From positions 1 to 34,725 of IMG/VR virus record IMGVR_UViG_3300007734_000611: a stretch of 34,725 nt of DNA; one strand, written 5' to 3'. The notes under the pieces were generated by a model. That model was not told where the DNA came from and made no database searches. It was given only the letters and a program-made list of their open reading frames with translations. The position numbers and the translations under genes are program-made. Shown here piece by piece: positions 14,205 to 19,279 of this stretch (position 1 is the stretch's first letter; each line of letters opens with the position of its first letter). Source of the DNA: a virus.

Positions 14205-14332
14205 CCAGACCAAAAGAAAAAGCTCCATTCAACTGGGCTGGGGTCTGGAAAGATGACAGAGTAGCTAAACTAGGTAGTCAATCCAGCCCATGTGAATAGA
14301 GCCTTATTGCTATCTGTCGAGTTTTCCAGACC
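14205..14332 (-). ncRNA. Structured element of interleaved inverted repeats (pseudoknot or attenuator)
   Basis: Two long inverted repeats are interleaved in the order A-B-A'-B' on the minus (transcribed) strand. A pairs 14309-14332 with 14242-14265 (24-base arms, ten-base perfect outer stem GGTCTGGAAA, then GACAGA and TAGC blocks). B pairs 14283-14302 with 14222-14241 (20-base arms, 17 matches, perfect TGGGCTGG core). B' follows A' with no gap and is followed at once by a U-tract (TTTTTCTTTT, 14221-14212), so B would make an intrinsic terminator. A further GGTCTGG at 14211-14205 can compete for the A' strand. It lies between two leftward genes. I know no named RNA family with this layout. Confidence 0.65.
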
Positions 14333-14348
14333 TGACAGCATTATTTTA

Positions 14349-14900
14349 CTACAAATATTTGTCCATGTTGTATTCCCCATGAAATCCAAAGCTGGGAATG
14401 TTTGTGGCTTCCCGTTCATAACTAAATTCCCTAGCTAATTCCTCTGGGGCAAAGCGTACGCCATTGCGTACAAGATAGTCCCTATTAATATGGCATATAA
14501 GGTCATCTTCATTGCGGTCTTTATAAACAAATTCATCTTTGTGGGTTAAATCCAACAATTTTTTGCTTCTTAGGGAAAACCCTCCGTTACCAACCCTAAA
14601 GCCTTCAGGATGCCAAGGCCATACCGCCCCAATGTAGTCATAGTTTAAGAATCGTGGATTCCAAGCGCTTTTGTTAATAATCCAGCCATCCCATTGCATC
14701 AGTAAAACAAAGTCAGTTTTGATGTATTTATGCAACTCATAGATAACAAACTTGGAATACTCTTGTTTGCTAGAAATATTGGCATCTATAAAAACCTCAT
14801 CCCCAAAGGTAATTTGGCGTTTACAGCGTTCCATCGCTTTTTTAGCCAGAATTGGCTGGGCAGAGTCTATCGCGCAAAGGGTGACATTTTCTAAGAACAT
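14349..14900 (-). CDS. DUF5672-like glycosyltransferase
   Basis: A 183-residue protein. LLMQWDGWIIN (66-76) holds a QWDG motif in the DXD place, YIGAVWPW (89-96) and VGNGGFSLRSKKLL (103-116) form the donor/acceptor pocket, and EDDLIC (131-136) plus FGFHG (171-175) follow. This order is the one I know from DUF5672 domain proteins, a GT-A group common in bacterial glycan clusters and phages. It overlaps the regulator gene by ten bases, so it is expressed early and may sit under autoregulation. Modification of host surface sugar early in infection is plausible but not shown. Confidence 0.82.
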   Translation of the reverse strand: MFLENVTLCAIDSAQPILAKKAMERCKRQITFGDEVFIDANISSKQEYSKFVIYELHKYIKTDFVLLMQWDGWIINKSAWNPRFLNYDYIGAVWPWHPEGFRVGNGGFSLRSKKLLDLTHKDEFVYKDRNEDDLICHINRDYLVRNGVRFAPEELAREFSYEREATNIPSFGFHGEYNMDKYL

Positions 14901-15145
14901 AGGTTTGGCTTTGGTAATAGTTCAGGCCATACTAAATGCCAGGTGGTCGGAAAAAGGTCTTGGCGGGTTACAAGTTTATGGCTAACGACTTCTAACCTAG
15001 CTGCCAACTCCATCATCTTTCCATGTGGGATTCCATGCGTTTTCCATTTTGCGACTGCGGCTGGGGCAACGCCTACCATTCGAGCTACTTTGCAAGTACC
15101 ACCAAGAAGCTCAATCATGGCGGGTTCTGTTATCTTTATGTTCAT
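14891..15145 (-). CDS. YdaS/Cro-like transcriptional regulator
   Basis: An 84-residue protein. Residues 8-50 (PAMIELLGGTCKVARMVGVA, then PAAVAKWKTHGIPHGKMMEL) form a five-helix HTH of the Cro/YdaS class, with the recognition helix around VAPAAVAKWK. The tail TRQDLFPTTWHLVWPELL matches the RxDLFP..W signature of YdaS/Cro-type proteins. It is transcribed away from the rightward operon across the operator-bearing gap, as expected for the early switch protein of the phage. The predicted promoter places the transcript start at or within two bases of the ATG, so the message may be leaderless. Confidence 0.85.
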   Translation of the reverse strand: MNIKITEPAMIELLGGTCKVARMVGVAPAAVAKWKTHGIPHGKMMELAARLEVVSHKLVTRQDLFPTTWHLVWPELLPKPNLCS

Positions 15146-15159
15146 TTAACTTATCTTAT
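15146..15159. promoter_or_regulatory. Operator-like site O1 (TTAACTTATCTTAT)
   Basis: Differs from site O3 in two of 14 positions and lies directly before the regulator ATG, covering the -10 and predicted start of the leftward promoter. Binding here would give autorepression of the regulator. Confidence 0.42.
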
Positions 15160-15181
15160 CAAAAAAACAACATTTAATCAA
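15153..15181 (-). promoter_or_regulatory. Predicted leftward promoter of the regulator gene
   Basis: On the minus strand TTGATT (15181-15176), a 17-base spacer containing a T-run, and TAAGAT (15158-15153). Each box matches four of six consensus bases. Only seven bases separate the -10 from the ATG, so initiation would fall at about 15145-15147. Confidence 0.5.
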
Positions 15182-15185
15182 ATAG

Positions 15186-15215
15186 TTGACATTTTGTATT
15201 AACTTGGATTAATAT
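15186..15215 (+). promoter_or_regulatory. Predicted rightward early promoter
   Basis: Perfect -35 TTGACA at 15186-15191, with TAATAT at 15210-15215 after an 18-base spacer (four of six matches). ATTAAT with a 16-base spacer is an alternative -10. It would drive the recombination operon beginning at 15257 with a leader of about 35 nt. Confidence 0.62.
15197..15214. promoter_or_regulatory. Operator-like palindrome O2 (TATTAA / TTAATA arms)
   Basis: An 18-bp perfect inverted repeat with a six-base centre (CTTGGA). Its 14-bp core TTAACTTGGATTAA shares 11 of 14 bases with O3. It covers the spacer and -10 of the rightward promoter, so a bound regulator would shut that promoter. Confidence 0.55.
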
Positions 15216-15222
15216 TGAAATG

Positions 15223-15236
15223 TAGCAATTTTGCTA
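15223..15236. repeat. Palindrome TAGCAA-TT-TTGCTA in the rightward leader
   Basis: Perfect six-base arms with a two-base centre, just downstream of the predicted rightward transcription start. It is unlike the TTAACTT operator family and could be a site for a second DNA-binding protein. The two-base loop makes a stable RNA hairpin unlikely. Confidence 0.4.
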
Positions 15237-15240
15237 TGTA

Positions 15241-15257
15241 TTTAAGGGGAACTTAAA
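15241..15257 (+). promoter_or_regulatory. Ribosome binding site inside a small hairpin
   Basis: TTTAAG (15241-15246) can pair with CTTAAA (15252-15257), leaving the Shine-Dalgarno bases GGGAA in a five-base loop; the last paired base is the A of the start codon. An AT-only stem with one G-C pair would be weak, so any effect on initiation would be modest. The gene at 17189 has a similar AAGGGGAAAC site without the stem. Confidence 0.4.
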
Positions 15258-15463
15258 TGGATGAATTACACCAAGTAATGCTTGAACATGAAGAATTTTT
15301 AGAGGAAGCTCTAGAAGCTATGGAGTGTGGATGGCCCACCCAAGAACAAGTTGATTGTATTCGCGCAGCTTGTGGCAAACCTGTTGAGCGTAAAAACCCA
15401 GTTTTGACTGCGATTTTTAATGACTACGCTAAGATATTTGGAGGCAAAAATGTCGCAATCTGA
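15257..15463 (+). CDS. First gene of the rightward operon, acidic protein of unknown function
   Basis: A 68-residue acidic protein (MDELHQVMLEHEEFLEEALE, then AMECGWPTQEQVDCIRAACG) that is mainly helical. Two Cys occur in the middle. No family is recognised. It starts 42 bp after the rightward -10 and has the SD AAGGGG. Being first in the early operon it may act on the host or on regulation. Its end overlaps the annealing protein gene by 14 bp. Confidence 0.72.
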   Translation: MDELHQVMLEHEEFLEEALEAMECGWPTQEQVDCIRAACGKPVERKNPVLTAIFNDYAKIFGGKNVAI

Positions 15464-15878
15464 AAGCATTAAAGAATTAGCAACTGCGCTGTCTAAAGTT
15501 CAAGGTCAACTAACATTTGCTAAGAAAGACTCCGCTAACCCATTTTTTAAGTCTACTTACGCTGACCTAGAGTCGGTATGGGATTCTTGCCGAGAGGCTT
15601 TGGCTAAGAATGGTCTAGCCGTAATACAAATGCCTGGCAATTTCTTTGAAGGGCGTATGTGGCTAATTACCAGACTTGTGCATAGCTCTGGCGAATGGAT
15701 TGAACAAGAAATGAGCGTTCCTGTAACTAAACCTGATGCACAAGGCGCTGGGTCTGCGTTAACTTATATGCGTAGATACGCTTTAGCCGCTTTTGTAGGC
15801 ATTGTGCAAGCAGATGACGATGGCAATGCAGCAGTTCAGCCAAAACCAATTAAACCCGCTTTAGTGAAGGAAATGTAA
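15450..15878 (+). CDS. ERF-family single-strand annealing protein
   Basis: A 142-residue protein. LATALSKVQGQLTFAKKDSA followed by NPFFKSTYADLESVWDSCRE, then GSALTYMRRYALAAFVGIVQ, is the ERF signature; these proteins bind ssDNA and anneal strands for phage recombination and genome circularisation. It is shorter than typical ERF proteins and ends soon after the core. I choose ATG 15450 because GGAGG lies just upstream; an ATG at 15420 would add ten residues. It is followed by an SSB-like protein and a RecB/Cas4-like exonuclease, giving a complete annealing pathway. Confidence 0.9.
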   Translation: MSQSESIKELATALSKVQGQLTFAKKDSANPFFKSTYADLESVWDSCREALAKNGLAVIQMPGNFFEGRMWLITRLVHSSGEWIEQEMSVPVTKPDAQGAGSALTYMRRYALAAFVGIVQADDDGNAAVQPKPIKPALVKEM

Positions 15879-16120
15879 TGGCTTTTATTATGAAAGAAGG
15901 CTCATTTAGCCTGTTTAAAAACAACCGTAAAACTACTGATAAACACCCAGATTACACAGGGTCAGTAATGATTAACGGTAAAGAGCGTTGGTTAAGTGCT
16001 TGGGTTAAAGAGGGCGTTAAAGGTAAGTTTTTCTCAGGTTCTATTGGTGACATTAAACAACCCGTAGGCTTTAAGCCTAAAGGGGAAGATGAAATTCAAG
16101 ACGATTCTGTACCATTTTAG
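15878..16120 (+). CDS. Single-stranded DNA-binding-like protein
   Basis: An 80-residue protein (FSLFKNNRKTTDKHPDYTGS, VMINGKERWLSAWVKEGVKG) with an acidic end EDEIQDDSVPF. The tail copies the DDxxPF tip by which bacterial and phage SSBs bind partner proteins, and the body looks like a small beta-barrel with Trp and Phe suited to stack on bases. The start overlaps the ERF stop as TAATG, which fits a partnership with the annealing protein. The OB fold itself is inferred. Confidence 0.75.
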   Translation: MAFIMKEGSFSLFKNNRKTTDKHPDYTGSVMINGKERWLSAWVKEGVKGKFFSGSIGDIKQPVGFKPKGEDEIQDDSVPF

Positions 16121-16129
16121 GAGTTAAAA

Positions 16130-16321
16130 ATGATAGGCTCGATTAAAGATGTAATAGAAAATAAAGCAGTTCGCCATACAGACGAATTTGGAGTTGATGA
16201 GGAAAGAAGTTTAATTACCTTTGAGGCTAATGATTTTCAAGACATCCTTAATCTTGCTATTGAAGTAGGATTTAATCGAGGCAAAATAAGGGGAATTTTA
16301 GATGACGGGGAATCAGAGTAA
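16130..16321 (+). CDS. Small acidic protein, function unknown
   Basis: A 63-residue protein (MIGSIKDVIENKAVRHTDEF; LITFEANDFQDILNLAIEVG) with no recognised domain. It has an SD GGAG eight bases before the ATG and overlaps the exonuclease gene by 20 bp, so it is likely to be translated with the recombination genes. Confidence 0.65.
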   Translation: MIGSIKDVIENKAVRHTDEFGVDEERSLITFEANDFQDILNLAIEVGFNRGKIRGILDDGESE

Positions 16322-17045
16322 AGAATCGGGCCATTGGTACTGTGCAGTAACGGGGCAACCCAGATATACAACCATTGGTAAAAATGGCAAAGAACGCAAT
16401 ACAACGCTGCGGGATGCCAAAACAGATAACTTAGTACCATCGGTATCCACTATAAATGGTCTTTTGGCTAAAAATGGTCTTAATACATGGCTACAAACTG
16501 AGGTTTTAAAAGCTACGCTGGCTAATCCTAGAATAGCTGGCGAAGATGAAAAAGACTACATTAGCCGAGTTTTAGATTTGTCTAAAACTAAAAGCAGGGA
16601 AGCTGCCGACAGAGGTACTTATATTCATGCCATCGTGCAGTCATATTTTGAACAAGATTTTTTACCAGAATGGCCCGTTTATGTTCACCGAGTCCATGAA
16701 GCGCTAGATGCCCATTTTGGCAAGCTAGATTGGGTCGCTGAGAGGTCTTTTGCTAGTTCTGAGGGGTATGGTGGCAAATGCGACCTTTTTTCCAATGGGG
16801 TCGTTATAGACATTAAGACTACGGAAAAATCCCCTGGTGAACTAACACCCTATTACGAGAATACACTACAGCTTGCAGCCTATAGGGAAGGTTTAATGCC
16901 AGGCGCTCGTTGTGCTAATGTTTACATTAATGCCGATACCCATGAGGTTGCAATTGCTGAACATAGCGAACAAGACCTAAAAGACGGATATGAAGCATTT
17001 TTAAGTTTATTAAGGGTATACAAGCTCAAAAATAAACTACAATAA
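16302..17045 (+). CDS. RecB/Cas4-like exonuclease
   Basis: A 247-residue PD-(D/E)XK exonuclease. LVPSVSTING (44-53) begins the fold, RGTYIHAIV (104-112) has the motif-I His, GGKCDLFSNGVVIDIKTT (157-174) gives D161, D170 and K172, and NTLQLAAYREG (187-197) is the QxxxY motif typical of RecB/Cas4/AddB-type nucleases. It would resect dsDNA ends to give the single strands used by the ERF protein. The start ATG 16302 is preceded by AAGGGG. There is no sign of the Cys cluster of iron-sulphur Cas4 proteins. Confidence 0.88.
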   Translation: MTGNQSKESGHWYCAVTGQPRYTTIGKNGKERNTTLRDAKTDNLVPSVSTINGLLAKNGLNTWLQTEVLKATLANPRIAGEDEKDYISRVLDLSKTKSREAADRGTYIHAIVQSYFEQDFLPEWPVYVHRVHEALDAHFGKLDWVAERSFASSEGYGGKCDLFSNGVVIDIKTTEKSPGELTPYYENTLQLAAYREGLMPGARCANVYINADTHEVAIAEHSEQDLKDGYEAFLSLLRVYKLKNKLQ

Positions 17046-17049
17046 TTAC

Positions 17050-17105
17050 GGGGCGGTGTGATTTTATTTCCCCTTTAAAATCTCTTTCAATGAAGATGCC
17101 GCCCC
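17050..17105 (+). other. GC-clamped RNA-like element in the rightward operon
   Basis: The 143-bp gap between the exonuclease and the 17189 gene holds a perfect seven-base inverted repeat GGGGCGG/CCGCCCC (17050-17056 with 17099-17105). Inside it lies an ATTTTA/TAAAAT stem (17061-17066 with 17076-17081) and a weaker ATCT/AGAT pairing, so a three-way junction is possible. Two further small stems (TAGGG/CCCTA and GACT/AGTC) follow before 17189. GC runs like these stand out in this AT-rich DNA. No T-tract follows, so it is not a simple terminator. Confidence 0.45.
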
Positions 17106-17138
17106 ACCTGTATAAATAACCATTAGGGTAAGTCCCTA

Positions 17139-17152
17139 TTAACTATTATTAA
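17139..17152. promoter_or_regulatory. Operator-like site O4 (TTAACTATTATTAA)
   Basis: Shares TATTAACT...ATTAA with site O2 and lies 36 bp before the next ATG. No convincing -35/-10 pair accompanies it, so it is the weakest of the four sites and could be chance in AT-rich DNA. Confidence 0.3.
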
Positions 17153-17188
17153 ACATAGGACTAATCTGTAGTCTTTAAGGGGAAACAA

Positions 17189-17452
17189 ATGGAAACAACA
17201 TTGCAACGCAAATCAAGAATTAATGGGGATGATTTAGCCGCAAATAGTCAGTTTAATCACGCAAAAGATTTTTTTGCTGGTTTGGCAACTTATGAAATTA
17301 CACCGTCATTTGGCACATCATTTTCTGTAACTCAAATAACGCCTAGAGGTCAGGTATCTGGCTGGGCTAAAGATTATGATGCTGCTTTGGCTATGGTAGA
17401 AGAATGGAAAACTGCAACGCTTTGCAATGGCTATAGAAATTTATGGCAATAA
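17189..17452 (+). CDS. Small protein, function unknown
   Basis: An 87-residue protein (METTLQRKSRINGDDLAANS; FFAGLATYEITPSFGTSFSV; GWAKDYDAALAMVEEWKTAT), mixed helix and strand, with no family recognised. The SD AAGGGGAAAC is strong. It opens a second block of the rightward operon after the structured gap and overlaps the next gene by ten bases. Confidence 0.68.
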   Translation: METTLQRKSRINGDDLAANSQFNHAKDFFAGLATYEITPSFGTSFSVTQITPRGQVSGWAKDYDAALAMVEEWKTATLCNGYRNLWQ

Positions 17453-17676
17453 ATAAAATGTATGTGGGCAAAGCCCCATGCGATGATTGTAGTTTGTTTG
17501 AAAAGTGCAAAAAAGAAAAATTAGCTTGTAAACAATTTTTTAGATTTGTTTTTTATGGGGAGTTTTTTGCAGATGCACCAAGAAACCCTAACCATGATTT
17601 ATTTATTAAAATATTTAATGATAAAGATAGGTCGGACATTAGGGCTTTATTTCGTAAACTAAGGGGAGAAACATGA
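17443..17676 (+). CDS. Small Cys-rich, probably zinc-binding protein
   Basis: A 77-residue protein with APCDDCSLFEKCKKEKLACK: four Cys spaced C-x2-C-x5-C-x6-C (residues 13-29), a pattern found in small phage and prophage proteins that likely bind zinc. The rest is basic and aromatic (FFRFVFYGEFF; DIRALFRKLRG). It could be a regulator or an anti-host factor. Start ATG 17443 overlaps the preceding stop; an ATG at 17458 is also possible. Confidence 0.68.
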   Translation: MAINKMYVGKAPCDDCSLFEKCKKEKLACKQFFRFVFYGEFFADAPRNPNHDLFIKIFNDKDRSDIRALFRKLRGET

Positions 17677-17762
17677 AAGAAATATTACTAGGCGGCATTA
17701 TGGGTTTTGTTATTGTGTTAGTTGTAGCCACAGCTTTTTATATTAGATGGGGGCATTTCTAA
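17673..17762 (+). CDS. 29-residue single-span membrane peptide
   Basis: Found by hand translation. ATG 17673 with SD AAGGGGAG opens MKEILLGGIMGFVIVLVVAT followed by AFYIRWGHF and TAA. One hydrophobic helix with a basic inner end is predicted. The start overlaps the preceding TGA (ATGA) and the stop overlaps the next ATG (TAATG), so it fills exactly the space between two genes, strong support for a real gene despite its size. Function unknown; it may act on the host membrane. Confidence 0.7.
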   Translation: MKEILLGGIMGFVIVLVVATAFYIRWGHF

Positions 17763-17965
17763 TGAAAGCATTTCCTACAAAAAATGAAAATTTACCAAAT
17801 GAATCACAAGGCATGGATTTGCGGGATTATTTTGCTGCTCATGCTATGCAAGTATTGTTAAAAAGAAAATTTGATAAAAATTCAAATGAGGCATTTCAAA
17901 TAGAAATGTTAACAATAGATGCTTATGAAATAGCTGGCGAAATGATGAGGGCTAGAAATGACTAA
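17762..17965 (+). CDS. Small conserved-type phage protein (GMDLRDYFAAHAM)
   Basis: A 67-residue protein. GMDLRDYFAAHAMQVLLKRK and the end AYEIAGEMMRARND match a pattern I know from many short phage and prophage proteins of unknown function (a G-M-x-L-R-D-Y-F-A box followed by a helix). ATG 17762 is chosen because it overlaps the stop of the membrane peptide; an earlier ATG-like start at 17747 would lie inside that gene. Confidence 0.72.
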   Translation: MKAFPTKNENLPNESQGMDLRDYFAAHAMQVLLKRKFDKNSNEAFQIEMLTIDAYEIAGEMMRARND

Positions 17966-18251
17966 AAACGACAAAAAACTATTGGGTCAAATGATTGAAG
18001 CTGGGCGCTTTAGTTGGGATATTTACGAGGTACTTTGTGAGCAAAATGCCCTTAAATCTAAGGCTTTAATTAAGTCAATGGGCAATAAATGGGTTTGCCA
18101 TAAAGACAATCAGGTAAAACGCTTAGAAATTCCTGTAGACCTTTTAAATGCCCATCGTGGTTCAAGGATTTTGAATCATTTTCAAAGCAGCAAATTTAAC
18201 ATCCTCAACTCGTCTGAGCCAGCCTTTACCAAAAGTAGCAAAGGTGGGTAA
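17958..18251 (+). CDS. Last gene of the rightward operon, with a probable run-on C-terminus
   Basis: A 97-residue protein. The first ~72 residues (MTKNDKKLLGQMIEAGRFSW, then VCHKDNQVKRLEIPVDLLNA and HRGSRIL) look like a compact small phage protein. The last ~25 residues (HFQSSKFNILNSSEPAFTKS) are read from the complement of the endolysin gene and have no protein-like character. The natural stop near 18172 seems to have been lost, producing a 90-bp convergent overlap. Function unknown. An eight-base overlap (ATGACTAA-type) joins it to the gene before. Confidence 0.65.
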   Translation: MTKNDKKLLGQMIEAGRFSWDIYEVLCEQNALKSKALIKSMGNKWVCHKDNQVKRLEIPVDLLNAHRGSRILNHFQSSKFNILNSSEPAFTKSSKGG

Positions 18252-18680
18252 AGACTCATAAAAGCTAACTTTACGATTACTAAACCCCTCGATAACATCT
18301 TGGGGTTTTTTTTGGTCTATAAGCTGAATTGTGCGTGGACCTATTTGACCGTCAGGAACGCACCCTAGGCTTTCTTGTAAGAGTTTGACTGCTCTGCCTA
18401 CGCCCATGTTTACGGCAGCATCAAAGACCGCATAATCGACTCCCAAAGGAAGTTGTGGCCCATAACAGGCTGTCCAATATTTAGCTTTATAAAGGGGAGC
18501 TACTTGGTCTTTAGTTAAAGCCTTCATTTCTTTTTCTGAGGACTCTCTGCCAACCCATGCTTCCCAAGTCTTTTGAGTAACTCCAAGGTTAGTCCTGCCG
18601 CCTGGGTCTTTTGGGTTATTAACATACCCACCTTCAGACTTTAACAATAAAACCAAGCAATTTTCAAAATTATTTTGCAT
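18162..18680 (-). CDS. Endolysin, GH108-type muramidase
   Basis: A 172-residue lysozyme. LLLKSEGGYVNNPKDPGGRT (11-30) is the GH108 signature with catalytic Glu16, followed by NLGVTQKTWEAW and YKAKYWTACYG. The C-terminal half (DAAVNMGVGRAVKLLQESLG; PDGQIGPRTIQLI) is the PG-binding_3 region usual in this family. It cuts the glycan backbone of peptidoglycan at the end of infection. No signal peptide is seen, so it needs a holin. ATG 18680 overlaps the Rz stop by 11 bases; a TTG four codons upstream is a less likely start. A rightward terminator lies antisense within the gene. Confidence 0.92.
   Translation of the reverse strand: MQNNFENCLVLLLKSEGGYVNNPKDPGGRTNLGVTQKTWEAWVGRESSEKEMKALTKDQVAPLYKAKYWTACYGPQLPLGVDYAVFDAAVNMGVGRAVKLLQESLGCVPDGQIGPRTIQLIDQKKPQDVIEGFSNRKVSFYESLPTFATFGKGWLRRVEDVKFAALKMIQNP
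18282..18313 (+). terminator. Rightward intrinsic terminator inside the endolysin gene (antisense)
   Basis: AAACCCC (18282-18288) pairs with GGGGTTT (18302-18308) around a 13-base loop and runs into eight T (18306-18313). It is oriented to end transcripts of the rightward operon, 31 bp after its last stop codon. The same bases encode endolysin residues, so the terminator has been fitted to a coding sequence. Confidence 0.8.
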
Positions 18681-19083
18681 TAAAAATGCCAATTTGCTCT
18701 GATAACCAACCCTGCAAAGATACTAATTGCTGAGTTGTCATTGCACATTTTTCAATAAATTTAGGGTCGGTGGGGGTGCCATCAGTTGCGTTGGGGGTAG
18801 CGGAAATTGTGCCTGTTTGATTGGTACTGGAGAGGCGCATCCCACCATAAGTACGCTTAATAAGGGCAATACGATTTTCATAGTCATTTTTTACCTTTTC
18901 ATTAACGAGGGTTGCTTCTTTTGCTTTGGCTTTAATTACAAATTCTTGTTCTTTAGCGGCTAGCTCTACTTTAGATACATAAGCATCATATTTAGCGGAT
19001 TCGTATTTGCCGTATCCAAGACCAGCTACAGCAAGCACAGCACAGGCAGCATAAATATAAATTGAAATGGGTAGAGGGAACAT
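18670..19083 (-). CDS. Rz: i-spanin (Rz-like)
   Basis: A 137-residue protein with an N-terminal membrane helix (residues 5-24, IYIYAACAVLAVAGLGYG), a long Lys/Glu/Ala coiled coil (SKVELAAKEQEFVIKAKAKE), and a periplasmic end (CAMTTQQLVSLQGWLSEQ). This is the build of inner-membrane spanins, which fuse inner and outer membranes at lysis together with Rz1. A complete Rz1 frame is embedded in the +1 frame (18738-18887). Gene order holin, Rz/Rz1, endolysin is a recognisable lysis cassette. Confidence 0.88.
   Translation of the reverse strand: MFPLPISIYIYAACAVLAVAGLGYGKYESAKYDAYVSKVELAAKEQEFVIKAKAKEATLVNEKVKNDYENRIALIKRTYGGMRLSSTNQTGTISATPNATDGTPTDPKFIEKCAMTTQQLVSLQGWLSEQIGIFNAK
18738..18887 (-). 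CDS. Rz1: o-spanin lipoprotein (Rz1), fully embedded in Rz
   Basis: Found by hand translation in the +1 frame of Rz. ATG 18887-18885, SD AAGG at six bases, then MTMKIVLPLLSVLMVGCASP with lipobox MVGC, and a short proline-rich mature part (VPIKQAQFPLPPTQLMAPPP) ending before TGA. Total 49 residues. A signal for lipidation, small size, high Pro content and nesting inside Rz are the defining features of Rz1 outer-membrane spanins. A second ATG two codons later may be used instead. Confidence 0.88.
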   Translation of the reverse strand: MTMKIVLPLLSVLMVGCASPVPIKQAQFPLPPTQLMAPPPTLNLLKNVQ

Positions 19084-19084
19084 A

Positions 19085-19279
19085 TTAGTCCAATGGTAGG
19101 GTTGTAAGAAACCTTAAAATAGCAACAATAATGCCGATACAAATAAGCAAAATTCCGTAATAACGAGGGTCAATAATATTTTGCACATACATAAAATTAT
19201 CATAAACTACGCCTAGAACGGCTACGCCAAAGGCAAACCACATAGTTCTTGAGTGCATTGGGCGTTTTGCCCGCCTCAT
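19085..19279 (-). CDS. Holin-like membrane protein
   Basis: A 64-residue protein with a basic N-terminus (MRRAKRPMHSRT) and two hydrophobic helices (about 13-30 and 38-58) separated by YVQNIIDPRYYG. The end LRFLTTLPLD resembles class II-type holins I know from phages of Proteobacteria, where PRYYG..L..VG...LR..TT.P is a recurring pattern. It lies directly before the spanin and endolysin genes. It would form the membrane lesion that releases the endolysin. Confidence 0.78.
   Translation of the reverse strand: MRRAKRPMHSRTMWFAFGVAVLGVVYDNFMYVQNIIDPRYYGILLICIGIIVAILRFLTTLPLD

Noticed and set aside
14082-14264. Rightward 60-residue ORF in the gap upstream of the 13809 gene
   Set aside because: It lies on the strand opposite to its neighbours, has no SD and overlaps the structured repeats; its sequence does not look like protein.
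14170-14295. Rightward frame containing APFNWAGVWKDDRVAKL, reminiscent of a GcrA-type HTH start
   Set aside because: No start codon or SD, stops soon after, and the bases are explained by the interleaved inverted repeats.
15146-18251. Lysogeny module
   Set aside because: A Cro/YdaS-like regulator with operators is present, but I find no integrase, excisionase, ParA or attachment site, so a temperate lifestyle is not supported.
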